Assembly: GCA_032622095.1 (NCBI GenBank) | Contig: CP136066.1 | Coordinates: forward strand, 155,455,152 to 155,519,151 | Direction of reading: 5' to 3' | DNA: 64,000 nucleotides | From: Siphonodentalium dalli | Lineage: Eukaryota > Mollusca > Scaphopoda > Gadilida > Siphonodentaliidae | Shown: positions 34,701 through 47,869 of the stretch, piece after piece | Layout: every line of letters begins with the position of its first letter | How positions within the stretch are numbered: the first letter of the stretch is position 1 | The notes under the pieces: model-generated | What the model saw: only the letters and a program-made list of their open reading frames with translations | Told to the model about the DNA's origin: nothing | Database searches by the model: none | Program-made: the position numbers and the translations under genes

Positions 34701-35176
34701 ATTCACTGCATGATAAGGACTTACACACGAGATATTCACGCTCGGATGAAAACTTTCATTGAATCACACAACAATGAGTAATTATTTTGTACATATAAGT
34801 CAGTTTTGAAATTGAGTGTACGTATTATGGGTGTCAATAATCCAACTTTGGAGCCAGGTGCTTACCCGATGTGACAAACGAAGATCCCTTAAGGGGTGGG
34901 GCCACTTTATTTGCACATCAGCTAATGTATCACTAAGAAGTTGAACATGTAAGTTTTCCTAGCGTGTGTTTAATTTCAGTTGGTATTAACACGAATATGT
35001 CTGAGTCTATCTGGAGACGATATAATGCATAAATTGTGGTTGTAGAGTGCCTCGCAAATTGATTGTCAAACAAATATAAAATGATATGCTTGAAGGTTGT
35101 TATTTACAGAATGTGCCGAGCAAAATAGCGTTACGACTATATGGATAATAAAGGGGCACATGTAAATGGAGATCAG

Positions 35177-37640
35177 TTAAGGATTGACAAGCATATTGGT
35201 TTCTACGACGATATTGATCTCGTTTGTATACTGGGACCACATCCCATAGGAATTCCTCACCACGAAGAGAGAAAACTCGTTCAGGTTGAGTATTTTTCTC
35301 CTGATATCGTCAGACAGGATAGCAAGCAATACCATCACTTGGTCCTTCTGTGAGAGAGCATCAATGAATAAAAAACATGGTATGCCGAAAATGTCAATTA
35401 TCGAAAACCACATTTGGATTCTCGACTCTGAAGTCGAAGAGCAATCCAGTAAGGCATGCTCAACAATATCAACATAAACTTTGCCACACAGTTTGCAATG
35501 TCCGCATTCTGGGGAGGTACGTGTATACAGGGCCAGAAGCTTCGCAGCAAGCAAGAATTTATGTTTTTCCTGTGGATGTGATCTGCAAGATCTCCAAAGA
35601 ATAGATTTTGACATTATATTATGATTTTGTGCGAACGTTGTTAGTGATTCAGAGCTTCTCATGCGCTCTTCACATTCACGCTTTTGTATATCGTTAATGT
35701 GTTGTGTGGTGATTGTTTTCCATTCACCTTTGGATGGAAAATTACCATGTGTGGCGTAGTTATAGAGATATGGACATAAATTGTACCGTTTTAGTATAGA
35801 TATAACATCGTTGATAAAAGAAGAGTCATCAGTTGACGTTTGCGAACGGTAGTCGGCCAATCGTGATGAGAAGATTTCTTGCGACGATTTTCCTTGCGTC
35901 ATTCTACAGAGGTTCCCCAAAAAACATAGTTTTCGTTTATCAACAATCGACGATAAGGAACCTGTTCCAAGGAGAGATTGGACGACATCATTTCGGGATC
36001 TTGTGGGCAATCCTTGGATGCGTTGGAGGCAGAACCTATGTGCTCGTTCCAGTGATGTAAAATTTGACTCACTGAGTCCACACATTAGTTCTGTCCCATA
36101 AAGACTTCTGGGTAAAACAACCGAAGAACAAATTGTAAGGCACCTAAGTGGAGTAAAATCACCAGCATACATACCGGCGTTACTTAACATGAGATAGACT
36201 GATCTAATTTTCTCACAGACACGAGTGGAGAACTTGCTAGCATGTGACTCGCGATGTAAAGGTATGCCAAGGTGTGTAATTTTGTCAGATTCGGATATCG
36301 GTTTGTCGTTGAGGATCCACGTATTTATCGTGCGATTTCTAGCATTAGAATTTGTTTCATTTAACACGACTACCGTACATTTGTCCTGGTTATAACAAAA
36401 TCGTCATTTTCGGCTATACTCTCCACGTACGTTGCACAACTGTTGTACACCGGTTGCTGTCAGAGACAAAACGTCATGTCGTCGGCCTGTATTGGTGCTA
36501 CACAGTTTATGGAATTCAATCGCAGGCAATGAGGATTTGAAAATAGGTCAGCCAATAGATCATCAATGAACAGCATGTATAAAAGAGGGGCTAATATGCT
36601 TCCTTGTCTTGTTCCTTGGTTTATGGGGATAAGTTTGGAAATTGAATTAGTAAAGCGGACAGCGCATTGTAGACCACAAAGGAGAGTTTTGATGATGTAC
36701 CATATTTTACCGCAGAAGCCTCTCTGGAGTAATTAGAACAACAATCCGTTTATCCACACTGTATCAAACGCTTTTCGTGCATCGAGAAAGCAAGCATAAA
36801 GGGGGTTGTGTAGCTCTTTGTTATATGATGTACATTCACTGATGATGTAGGAAGAGTGCATGGTGCTTACCCCTTTCTGAAATCCATGTTGTAGGGAGTT
36901 AACTTGGATAAGATGTGGGGCATGCGATTCCAGACGATGAAATATGATTTTTTCGAGAATCTTATAGGGGATAGGAAGCAACGTTATAGCTCTGTAGTTA
37001 TCAAATTTCGTCTTTGGTTTGCTGCCCCCTTTATAAAGTGGCACCATGACTCCGATTTTCGCCTGTGATGGTATGTGATTGAATTCCAACATTTTGGTGA
37101 ACATGTGGGCGATGGTGTGTAAGATACACTCACCTCCATATAAAATGTGCTCATATGATATGGAGTCATGACCTGGGGCTTTCCCTTTGCTTAATGATCT
37201 GAGTACATTTTCATATTCATCAAACGTCACATCGTAGCATAAAAGTGAATCAAGATTCGATCACTTCAGAGGGATCGCGGAGTGCCTTGGCGTCTACTTC
37301 GAATAAATGTTGGGCGGGTGCCTTTCTCCGTGCTTTATGAGCGTTAAAGGCTCGGAAAATATTGTCCATGTCTCTTTCTGCAAGGGTGTCAAGCCTTTCG
37401 TCGGCTTTTCTGAGAAACTGTTCATTGGCCCTTCGGTATTGACGTCGAAAGAGGCATTTTGCGTCCTTGTAATTTCGATACGCAATGTGATTGTCATCGC
37501 GTGGACTGTCTGCTTCCAGCCAAATGCGCCGATACGAAGTCATTGTTTTGTGCAGCTCATTCAAATGTTCGTGCCAAAAGGGCCTGAGATGGCGATTAAA
37601 TAGTATTTTTATAACGTGACTGACATTACGCACCGTGATT
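35177..37640 (-). pseudogene. Broken LINE retrotransposon: reverse transcriptase and C-terminal zinc motif
   Basis: Reads from 37633 down to 35177 in at least three frames. Piece 1 (37633-37250) is the basic linker before the reverse transcriptase. Piece 2 (37230-36733) has KGKAPGHDSIS, MVPLYKGG, NYRAITLLPI and FLDARKAFDTVW, classic reverse transcriptase blocks. Then come NQGTRQGSILAPLLYMLF (about 36560-36625) and QADDM at 36474-36488, in the position of the catalytic (F/Y)ADD, with a TGA soon after. Piece 3 (36367-35177) is the thumb and tail, with CGHCKLCGKVYVDIVEHALL, a zinc-knuckle type motif. No endonuclease is seen upstream, so it is truncated at the 5' end. The clade is not assigned. 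Confidence 0.9.
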
Positions 37641-37830
37641 GAAATTACGCGTGACTGACGTTACATAACAGTTTTGCCTCGAATAGTGGGGGAAAAAATA
37701 AACAATTTATTCAGTATTCCACATTTGTAATCAACAAGACATGACTATATTAGAAACAAATACTATAGTGATTGATATATTTTGAATGACAGAGACCGTG
37801 ACTGACGTTACACATTTGACCCTCTAATTA
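37641..37830. repeat. GTGACTGACGTTAC repeats flanking the LINE
   Basis: GTGACTGACATTACG (37617), CGTGACTGACGTTACAT (37651) and CGTGACTGACGTTACACAT (37798) are spaced along this stretch, and GTCGTGACTGGCGTTACAT occurs at about 31154. Sparse repeated motif at the truncated 5' side of the LINE; origin unknown. Confidence 0.5.
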
Positions 37831-38154
37831 GAGGCAGTCCATCAAATAGGTTTGATCTTACAACTGAAACTTTTTATAATCACATGAAATGAATTTGTCC
37901 ATACCTAAATAGTTCATGGAACTCTTCTTATTGTAACCAGTGAGCCATTTTATGGATTTTGTACACATTATAACAACATGTGGTACAATCATATGAACGA
38001 GGATAGAAAATTATTCTTCAATGATCATAAAATTGAATATTTTGTCATCATTAATAACCAAATGGAAAACAGTGAATCCAAGTTTGAAATTTTGGTCCTT
38101 CATGCACGAACCATAATGGCCGATATTCACGAACCATCTGGCCTGGCACTGTTA

Positions 38155-38340
38155 GATCGTGCCATTAATCTCTACTCTGACTAACGCCCATAGAGATCAT
38201 ATTCCACTGTAACCAAATCTGGGAACTTTTTGTTTTGACATGGAACCTTATAAAGTCGAAAAAATAACACGGGAGAATATATTTCTTAGTTGTTTTCTGT
38301 TCCTTAATAATGTACTTAGTTTAAACATATTTTATTTTAA
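38155..38340 (+). mobile_element. Truncated TA-type MITE (family C), left half
   Basis: GATCGTGCCATTAATCTCTACTCTGACTAACGCCCATAGAGATCATATTCCAC and following sequence match the left end of 61950-62322, through GGGAATATATTTCTTAG-like sequence; the right end is absent. Confidence 0.7.
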
Positions 38341-38669
38341 CCAATATAATGTACAAAATTCACGGTATGATGATGAGAGATATTGATGGTTATAATGGGA
38401 TTTTGGCAGTAAGCATAATGCTTATCTTAAGCCATCTCATACACATATGAAATAATGAATGGTGACCGTTTCATACAGACAAAAATAGAATGTACATTTC
38501 GATGTATATGAATGTATACAGCTCAAGAAATTACTATTGTTATTGTTAATTATAATGTGCCTGATAGCAGGTTTTGGCAGGGTACTTTGGGGATTGATGT
38601 TACACTTAGTTTAATTTTGATTTTAATGCGTTTTTAGTTTGTTCCATACATAGCCTAAGATCGTATACA

Positions 38670-39450
38670 TCAGGTCTGTGCATAATATGGCTTGAATCTG
38701 CCAGTTAGTTCTATATATTTCTGAATGTTAGCGAATATCTCAATGTTTTTGGATAAGGGAAGTGATTTTGAACCTTCTAAGAATGTTTTTGTTTCCAAAT
38801 TATTAAGGTTGCTGAGACATATATCTCTCTCGGCTTCAAAGACTGGGCAATAGTGCAAGAAGTGTGATACTGTTTCAACTTCGTCACATATACAATATTG
38901 ATTGTCTTGCAAATGATTGAGATATAAGTCGTAGTTCAGATTGCTACACCCTAGTCGTAGTCGACAATGAAAAATTTGACTTCTTCTTGTGTAAGCAAAT
39001 TCCATGTAACGGGGGCTCACGACGAGGTCAGTATTAAGAAAAGATTTGAAGTCCGCTATGGTTTCACAGTTTTTAGCCTCCGGTGGTAGACTCACAGCTG
39101 CAGGTAAAAATGATTTTTTTATGATTCAGTATTACAAAAAACCGGTTTCATGTCTTTATGTCTGAAGTCGTAATTTGTTAGACTCCCTGATATATGGGGA
39201 CATATATGTATAGGTAGGCGGGTGATGACCTTTTCACCATTTTGAAAAATTGGGTTAGCTTTGTTTTTCGGCGTCGATTCGTAAGTGTCTCCCATCCAGT
39301 TTCGTGGAGCAAGACCTCTTTACTACAACTTCTTGTCGCGCCAGTTACGATTCTTGCGGCTTCGTATTGGATTTATTCTAATTCATTAGCTTCTTCGTTG
39401 CTGCAGTTGTCCCAAACTGAGGAGGTGTACTCCAGGACAGGACGAACAAG
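38670..39450 (-). pseudogene. LINE fragment: 3' end of reverse transcriptase ORF
   Basis: Minus strand. The 5' piece near 39440-39395 reads LVRPVLEYTSSVWDN, a typical post-reverse-transcriptase block, followed by EEANELE..IQYEAARIVTGATRS and LHETGWETL. The 3' piece (39095-38670) has RSQIFHCRLRLGCSNLNYDL and CICDEVETVSHFLHYCPVF, the cysteine/histidine motif at the end of many LINE proteins. Internal frame changes show it is dead. The core reverse transcriptase is missing, so this is a truncated copy. Different from the 35-37 kb element. Confidence 0.85.
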
Positions 39451-39459
39451 AAAACTAAG

Positions 39460-40211
39460 ATGCATGCATCAGGTCAGCCATGAACTATTTAGCATAGAAT
39501 AATTCAGTTCGGTTGCAGTTTCACAACGTTACAACTGACATACGATTACACAAGACGAACCTTGAATGTAGAACTATGTAAGAGTGAATATTAATGTTCT
39601 AAATCCCATGTTTCACCTTTAGTGGTAATGGGGTCGTACTTTATTAACACGCAAGTAGTGTAATTAAGTACGGGTAATTAGAAGTAACAAATCGTTTAGT
39701 TTCTATCGTATCGGCTAAAAGGGGTGAGCAGATTGCTGATGATGAATGCTCTCGTTAGCTGCCAATATAATGTGCATATTTGCCCCGTTACGTGTATACA
39801 CTGTAGCATTGGCGGGCCAGAGTGTGTTGACATGTTAAGTGTTTGGTTCATTAATAACAGATCAGCAGGGATTTGTCGTGATAACGTATACGTGGAAATA
39901 TGCTACCTAAACGGTTAAATTAACGGTTGATCTATTACACCACCGTGTATACTCTGTTTAAATAGGTATATTATATAGGGACGTGTGCTCAATTTTGGTG
40001 CGGACCGATGATAAAAACAAATCAGAGGTAAATGTCGGCGGGCGGGAGGGCCATTTTTTCAATAATTTTTAAAGAAATTGAACAGTTGCAGCAGCAGCAA
40101 AAAAAGGGTGTACAATTGGCAAATGATGAGGGGCGGCGTGACGTGTAACTAGGATTGAAATTAGATATGCAATTTGGAGATTATTGGATGAGGGATGTTA
40201 TATTAATTATA
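39460..40211. other. No gene recognised
   Basis: Ordinary AT-rich sequence with a GGCGGGCGGGAGGG patch near 40034. No supported feature. Confidence 0.45.
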
Positions 40212-40709
40212 TTAAAGGGACGAGGGGGCTTAGTTGTCGAAAATATTCATATTTGTTCCAAACACCGTAAACAGAAAAATATTAAAACGCATACATTTTG
40301 GTTCAAATATACGATCACTATCGCGTAAACATCATGCTCACATAAAGACCTACTAAATTTTACCTAAACAAGAGTCTGATTGTGTTATAGAAGGCAGCAC
40401 AATGCTACTGGCTAATCACACACAAATGGTATAAACGCTCTTTATTATTTCCAAATAAGGAATTGAGCAACAAAGAACGCTCTTTATGTTTACCATCATA
40501 ATATAAAGAAACACCAAGAAAGTAACTTTTTATGCTTTGTTTACATAACAATCGTCAAATTTACGACAATAACATACTGTTTATGAGATATTTCGAATTT
40601 GTATATTAACAAAGTATGTCTATATTTGAATATTATTGTCGTTTGTAGCGGTTTTTGACAGGTGGAAATATGTTCACAGGATACCCACCAAGGCCTTCCG
40701 TACCTTTAA
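40212..40709 (-). mobile_element. TTAA-flanked MITE, family B, copy 2 (498 bp)
   Basis: Begins TTAAAGGGACGAGGGGGC and ends GGCCTTCCGTACCTTTAA; inverse of 19714-20215 with moderate divergence. Both ends sit on TTAA. Confidence 0.85.
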
Positions 40710-41029
40710 GGTATACTGCAACTTTTGTTCTTGTCAATAGCAGAATACATAATGCTATTAAGAAGTGACACAAAATACAGAACATTTTTTTTAATTATAA
40801 GTATTGAGCAGTGAGAAGTATTCGAGTCGAGGAAACCAGTAACGAAAGGCGATATTAACATGATTTCTGTCAGCGAATAATTGTTTACGTTCCAATGAAT
40901 ATTAAAATGTACTGAAAACAAACTGCTAATGGGTGCCAGACTTTCATAAACACAAATTATGTATTAATGGTGTAACGACATATTTCGTTCTTAATTGTCT
41001 AAAAAAAATAGGGGATGGGGATGTTTGGA

Positions 41030-41275
41030 TCTCTAGTTTAACGACATTTTTCGGTCTTTGTAGTTTAACGACATTTTTCGGTCTTTAATAGTTTAATGAC
41101 ATTTTTCGGTCTTTATAATATCTCAAGATATAGGGGGTATTTGAATCTCTAGTTTAACGACATTTTTCGGTCTTTATAGTTTAACGACATTCTCGGTCTT
41201 TAATATTTCAAGATATAGGGGCCCTTAGTGGGTATTTGGATCTCTAGTTTAACGACATTTTTCGGTCTTTGATAG
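41030..41275 (+). repeat. Tandem repeat of AGTTTAACGACATTTTTCGG
   Basis: Six copies of a roughly 28-bp unit (AGTTTAACGACATTTTTCGGTCTTT) interspersed with a higher-order block TATCTCAAGATATAGGGG..GTATTTGGATCTCT. Two-level structure: short units nested in a longer repeat of about 110 bases. Confidence 0.85.
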
Positions 41276-41399
41276 CAAAATGGAAGAAGTACATCTTTGG
41301 AAAGATGTGGTGGCCCTAAAAAGGAAAGTTGTTTGGTGATCTTGAAATGCAGTTTTTCTGAACAGTCTTCCTTGATTAAAGTGATGTAAAACACTGCGG

Positions 41400-41765
41400 C
41401 AGACAACGGGCAGAGTGATCAAATACAAATTAAGAATAATCTTTCTCAAAGTAGTTATTTGTTACGAATAATAATCTAAATGGATGATACACAACGTCAT
41501 TCTTATATATTAGTTAAATGCAATGACTCTCGATGGCGAAATAATTTTGGTTTAATTATAGCCGATAGTTGCGCCCCGAATCGAGATGTAAATATTTACA
41601 ATTTGGAGTAGTTCAGACGATGTTCTCTATGAAGTGGTGTGGTAGATTTTTTTGGAAATTTTCAGTGATGTTAGTAGAATGATAACATTCCCCAGGTTGG
41701 CAAAGTGCCTGAGCACTAACTTATCAATTTCTCGCACCCGAAAAAGTCCATAACAAGTCCATAAT
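41400..41765 (+). repeat. Dispersed repeat, direct copy of 1385-1795
   Basis: Same block order as the 1385-1795 copy, ending AATATGTCTTTAAG. No coding content. Confidence 0.6.
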
Positions 41766-41769
41766 ATGT

Positions 41770-43919
41770 CTTTAAGCATATATATAAATCTCCGAAAACA
41801 AAAATTCTAAAGCATTAAACGATTTGCTATATTTCCAGGGCATATATTTCATCTGATTTTGCGAGAATCCATATATACTTTTTCACGAGAATCCAGGGTA
41901 ATTTGCGAGAATATTTACGAGAATCTAGATTTGGATTCTCGCCAAAATATAAGCCCTGATTTCACTCTGAAGTGTGCCTAAATGGCATAAATTGTCCCAT
42001 GTTCGCCAAAGTGGCATAAATTTATTTCAGGATAATACTAATTTTAGGCATTCATTTATATCACTGATATCAGGACAATAAATAGCCATTTCCATTGCAT
42101 GGAACAAAGAGCGTTATTGTTTATCGGTGTTGTTTTTGGAAGTGGTGGTAGTTAAATTTTATACATTTCGACCCCCAATAAGTATTTCCGAACAAATGAA
42201 TTATTAACAAGCATGACATCATTGACGAAGATAATTAACACCGATCTACAAGCAACAATTAAAGTCTTAAAATGAGCTAAAATTTAACATTTTCTTAATT
42301 TTTTTTACATTTTTATCTCTCGCGACATAATTGTCACCAATAAAAACAAATTTGATTCATCGTGGAAGTTAGTCGGTGACTATAAATAATGTCACCATTC
42401 AACTGAATGTTGTTGAGCATATTTCAACCAATTTTGGAAGTTTAAATGAATATTTTCTTCACACGCAAAGTAAAATTGACAAATTTCAGGATTTTAGCCT
42501 GCTTCGTTGGGACCAAAATTTGTTGTGCACACTCAAGAAACGTCTACCGACACTCGCTAGGCCAAATTATGCCATGACCATGCTATAAACTAGCTTGAAA
42601 TTGGCAAAACAATGAATTTTTTTTGGTTGAAAAAATTTACATGGGAATCTCCAGGCATAGAGAACGATTATTTTTCGATAAAAACGAAAATAATGCGAAA
42701 TGAAAGTCGGCACTCGTCAGAATGGTGCAGAATAACATACGAGTCTTGTTATATGCGAAAAATTGACCTCATTCGATAAATTAGTGTCGTAATTAAGGAA
42801 TCAATGGCGCTCGGACATGTGGAATTCCGTCGCACTGTTAGTGTTACTCTACATGGCAGACGCAATTTTGAAATGTAAACACGCATCAAACACGCATCAA
42901 ATTTACCTTTTGTGAGAATAACAAAAGCGCAACCTTGATCAAAGTAATACAATACACAACAACACATAGAATAAAACTGATATAAACACGGTATAAGTGA
43001 GAATAAGACGCGTATTCAGACGTGGAATTTGACAACATTTCTTCGCTTCGACGCTATAAATATATCTGATCCAGATAACCGAGATGCAGCTATCTGATTT
43101 GAAACAAATACCAAGCAATAATCTGAACGTTTCATAATCGAACTGCGGACCTGATAATTATCGAAATATGTAGGCGAAATAATTTTTAATTAGTTAATCA
43201 CATGATAGAGACATCAACACACTCTTAAAGACGCAATACAGCGCCATTTAATGTCATTATTTAACTGGGTCGGTGATTGTTGTTATCATTATTGCTTCGT
43301 TTTTAGTAAGACCATTGCATCTGTTTTGCGCACGTCACTTTCCATATTTGGAATTTCCATATATGGGATTTGTGTTAACCTCAATACCGATCAAGTTATC
43401 TTAGCATAAACATAAAATATATTGTAATTTATGCAACTACGACCCTGGTAACCCTGATAACTAATAAAATATACCGGCCAATTCATTTTAAGATCGTTAT
43501 TTCACTTTGCTTTAGGCATAAATACACTCTTAAACGCACATAAACGACCCATTGGCGTTAAATTAAATATACTCGGTATTTATTAATATTAGTTTTTTAT
43601 TGCTCAGTATAGAGTTAGACCCTTGACACCTGTCAATATATTTGGGCTGAATTCATATGATGCGGTATTATTCCTCGAAATAAACAACAAAGCCGTCGTT
43701 ACTTAGAAATGTCGTTTGGGCTAACATTTACACAAATCCTCCGTGTGTTCTCCTCAATTGACACGCAGGTTCTCAGTCGACACACAGGTTATCCCAGAAA
43801 CACGTGTGAAATAAACAGCCAAGGTTTGGCTGAAATAAATTATAAATATATTCTTTCTAGTGACCTCCTGTCAAGGTTAAATTTATGCCTCCTCAGCAGG
43901 GACAGCCTACTATAAGCTC
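41770..43919. other. No gene recognised
   Basis: AT-rich sequence. Around 41870-41950 a GCGAGAATC..ATATTTACGAGAATC motif recurs several times over about 80 bases. Otherwise nothing supported. Confidence 0.5.
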
Positions 43920-45890
43920 GTTTTTCAATATATGGTATTTCCATTTACCATCGGAACTAAAGGTTAGACCTAGGTGTTTATGTGTCGCTACTTCGCATAT
44001 TGGCTGATTTGCCATTTTGAGATGGGGGTGGCTAGGTTTAATTTATTTCCTGCTAACTAAGAGGGATTCAGTTTTGGATGGGTTAAATTTAACGAGCCAT
44101 TTGTTAGACCAATCGTGTATTTTCAATATATCTTTGTTTAGGACGTCAGCAGCCATTATGGGATCTTCTACTGCTAGAAAAGGGAGGTATCGTCTGCAAA
44201 CAGTCGGATATTACTTGTTATATCCTCTGCTATATCATTGATGTATATCAAGAATAGTAGGGGACCCAGTATCGACCCTTGGGTGACACCAGATTCTACA
44301 GATTTCCAAGACGACTGGGTAGTTTCCAAAATGACTTTGTTGTCGATTTTCCAAATAATTTTTCAAAATGTCGAATGTGTTTTCACACACACCTAGGTTA
44401 CTTAGTTTGGCCAATAATCCATTATGCCAAACTTTATCAAAAGCTTTGCTGATGTCACAGAAAAGACACCTTATTTCTTTTCCTTCGTCTAAAGATGAAA
44501 TAAGATAATGATATATGTCTGTTAGTTGGAATACGTATTGTCATTTGGAGTGAAACCCGATTGTAAATTTTGATAAATGTCGAAAGATACATTTCTCAAA
44601 TATTTTTGAGAGGCAACTTAGCAATGAAATCGGACGATAATTCGATGGCATACTCCTTTTTTAAAGATGGGACATCGTTAAATATATAGCACATATGACT
44701 TGCTAGGGCCGTTGCGCAGTTCTTTAGAATTTTTGGGCTGATACCGTCATCGCCACTGGCATTTGCTACTTTAACGCTTGTCCGGGATTCCAATACATCT
44801 TTGTGTGTAATCTTAATAAGTTTCAATGTACAATTTTTAGATCTAGATAATAGCGGTGGTTCTTTTTTGTCAGATTCGGGGAGGAACGATGTAGAGGAAA
44901 AATAATTATTTAATATTTCTGATTTATAATTGTTATCTGTGTATACGTTGTTGTCCTCGCAAAGTGTCGGAATAGGTTTGTGGTCTGGGGCCATGAGTCT
45001 ATTAAGAGTTTTCCACTACACTGAGGAATCAGTAAAAGAACTGCCGAGGAGTTTTTGTTTTTTTTCTTCATTTCCAGTCGCTGGCAGTTCTGATAGATGG
45101 TATTACTTCATTTCGCTTGGTTTTATATTTAGCCCATGCTTTTAATGTCGTATTCTTTTTTGCTTTGGCATATAATCGTTTGCGTTGCCTCATAAGGAGA
45201 CGGAGGTGGCCTGACATCCATTCGGGTTCATCTGGTCTAATTGTAACAAATTTGTTTGGAATGTGTTTTATCGCGACTTCATTTATATTGTTAGTTACCA
45301 CCGTCGCAAGTTCTGTATAATTCACATGTTTCAACGGATTCTCGGAGCCCTATGTTTGCAATTCTTCATTCATTGCACTGAAATTTGCCTCGTTGTATTT
45401 CCATATTCTTCTTTTGATGATATCGAACCAATTCTGCAAAAAAAAAAGATCTATCATCTCACACGACTGTTCAAAATCCGGTTTATTTGAGAAAAACAGG
45501 TCTAAGAGTGATCGGGAATTTTCAGTGAAGTAGGTTGGTTGTTCTATAAGCTGTTTCATACCAAACTTCCCACATATATATCTTGTTTGTTTTGGTTCAG
45601 TGCACAGTTGGTTACAATTGAAATCTCCGGTAATAATTGTGTGATTTCTGGATTCTTTTGTATCCATCGCTCCATCAAGTGAAGTTTATATTTTATCCCA
45701 GAGTTCTACAGGTGAATTCGGAGGTCTATAGAAGGTTCCAAAAAGGAAACTGTTCGTATGCGTGAAGATTTCTAACCACATATGTTCAAGGCCGAGTATT
45801 TCGATATCTTTTCGCCTTTTGAAATGAAGTGAGTTGCGGACATAAAAATCGCAATACCTCCACCGATGTACTTCACAGAAGGTGATGGTT
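43920..45890 (-). pseudogene. Broken LINE retrotransposon with endonuclease and reverse transcriptase remains
   Basis: Minus strand, from 45890 down. Endonuclease part: VKYIGGGIAIFM, then MWLEIFTHTNSFLFGTFYRPPN (about 45782-45710) and IITGDFNCNQL (about 45640-45600), motifs of the apurinic-like endonuclease. A linker with RPDEPEWMSGHLRLLMRQRK follows (45334-45068). Reverse transcriptase part: ASGDDGISPKILKNCA (44994-44596), DISKAFDKVWHNGLLAKL near 44470-44410 and LFADDTSL near 44187-44203, the catalytic motif intact. Frames shift repeatedly and stops intervene. Its 5' edge abuts the MITE fragment at 45890. Jockey/CR1-like layout, not firmly assigned. Confidence 0.88.
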
Positions 45891-46193
45891 CAAACTCGAA
45901 ATTGTATGATTTTCTGTGACTTTTCTGAACCGATATCGCAATAAACATTGAATTAGTTACCCAGGAGAAATTCCATGATTGTAAGCGACGCAAAGCAAAA
46001 TCGTTCACAAAGTCACTTAAATCGTTAAATTTCGAATTAGGAACAAATGATAACTAAGAAATACATTGCCCGCGTAATTTTTTCAACTTCATAAGGTTCC
46101 CTGTCAAAACTTCAAAAAGTTCCAAGGTTTTGTACTGTTGGAATATGATCTCTACGGGCGTTAGCTAGAGTAGAGATTCGTGGCATGATCTAG
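45890..46193. mobile_element. TA-type MITE (family C), right part
   Basis: Matches 3890-4236: TTTTCTGTGACTTTT, ATTACCCAGGAGAAATTCCAT, TCACAAAGTCACTTAAATCG and the terminus TGGAATATGATCTCTACGGGCGTTAGC..GGCATGATCTA. The left end is missing at the junction with the LINE. Confidence 0.75.
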
Positions 46194-46284
46194 GCGACGG
46201 TAACTCTTTCCCTCCTCTGGCCACTAAATACCGACGTAGATGTCCAAGACATAGCTCCATATGGACGGATTTGATTCTGAAATA

Positions 46285-46455
46285 AGCCCATAGTGAGCGT
46301 ATAACCGTTATTCTATTGAATAGCGCGACCGCAGTACAAACACATTATAAAGAGCGAAAATCTGTTAAGTCGTGTCGGTGAAAAAAGGTAGATTAAATAC
46401 TGCCAATATGGGCGTATTTCGTATGGAAATAATTCCATATCGGACTATTTAAAAA
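46285..46455. repeat. Dispersed repeat, inverted partner of 11963-12118
   Basis: Contains AAGTCGTGTCGGTGAAAAAAGGT and GGCGTATTTCGTATGGAA, complementary to the intron 2 copy. Confidence 0.65.
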
Positions 46456-46499
46456 CGCGTTTTACGTCCATAGAGCGTATATTGAGGTTAAATAATGCC

Positions 46500-47860
46500 A
46501 ATATTAGCATATTGTGTTCATTAAAATACGGCCGTCGTGTGCTTATTTACACGAGGAGAGGTTGGCATGGGAAGATCCCAACAGTCTGGCAGTGGATTCC
46601 CATTGGTTGGCTCGTCTCGGCTCTTGGTGTTTGAGTCATTGTTCTAATTCTGGCAGCGATTGTGACCATTGTTGACAGGCACTCGTACTGCCATTGATTG
46701 TGCACGTCCAACTTTAGCGATGGGCTTTTAATGAGTCGTCCAATCAATCGATCTTTACTACGTTGTTGTCTTCCGGATTTACTTATCAAACTTTAGTGAG
46801 GTACACTTAGTGCGGAAGAGTACACGGCAATAAAACCCGGCCGGGTGAGCAGACGTTCAGCTTGCGGTGGGTTTACATTTCGCATACTTCCGCTTTGTTG
46901 ACATCGTTATCAGATAAGTACACGGGGTCAATGAGTTGATTCCAATTTTAAATCTTGACGATTGTGCCCCTATCAAAAAACATTGACTTGCAGATCGACG
47001 GGTCGTTGTCTCGAGACCATCAAACAATTTGAGTACTGAGATTCAGGGCCGAACATTTTGAGTACCCAACTTCCCCCCCCCCCAGATATAACATTGCATG
47101 TGGAATCCTCAATACGACCATATACGATTTTGAGTATTATGTTCTTTCAGTGTTATAGGCCAATTTTGTTCTTCTAAAATGGCCAATTGTTTTTTACCCC
47201 AAAATCAGAAATCTAATTTAAACCCAACGGATGATGTAATGGGAGCGACATGAAAATCAGATGTATAGTATGATCATCTGTTAATTGATTAGGTGATACA
47301 GCTTTATGGGTATGGGTAACAAAGGGCACTCATGGCAGCTCACTATCAAACAATGCGCCACGTACCAAATGCATTAAGATGGTGGGTAGTGGTATATTGT
47401 CAAGTAACAATGGTGGGATTAAATAAGTCTAGACAAGTTAATTGAAGTTATGTTATGGACATAATTATATAGAATGTTAGATGTTAAATAAAACAAAATC
47501 GTTCATTAATTGTGAATGAGGATTTAATTGTAAATGAGGATATAATTTGGAAATAACCTGGTTTTTTTAATTTGGCAAAAAATATTCAGAATTGGCCAAA
47601 AAATAGCCCAAAAGATTTTTCGGAGACCAGCGTCAACACTGTTTTGTGTTGAAGTTTTCTGAGGCAATATCACGAACCAGCACGGAGATGATGACATACA
47701 GACTGAGCAATAAATGCGACAAAAAGGGACAAAAACATGATAAATGAAGCCAATGTGTACAACAGGAAGCACCGGGAGGTTGGCGGACATAAGATCTATT
47801 TTAATAATGAACTTACAAAATGGATTGGAAAATGTGTTTGTACTGAGAACACAGATAAAG
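46500..47860. other. No gene recognised
   Basis: An 80-residue minus-strand frame at 46547-46789 begins SGRQQRSKDRLIGRLI, which faintly recalls a transposase DNA-binding region but has no further match. Nothing else supported. Confidence 0.35.
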
Positions 47861-47869
47861 ATAAAACAG

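Noticed and set aside
34457-34781. Cysteine- or histidine-rich frames on both strands
   Set aside because: Produced by the CATACA/GACAGACA simple sequence; five overlapping frames on two strands cannot all be real.
46547-46789. Tc1-like transposase fragment
   Set aside because: Only a vague helix-turn-helix-like start; no DDE residues or terminal repeats found around it.
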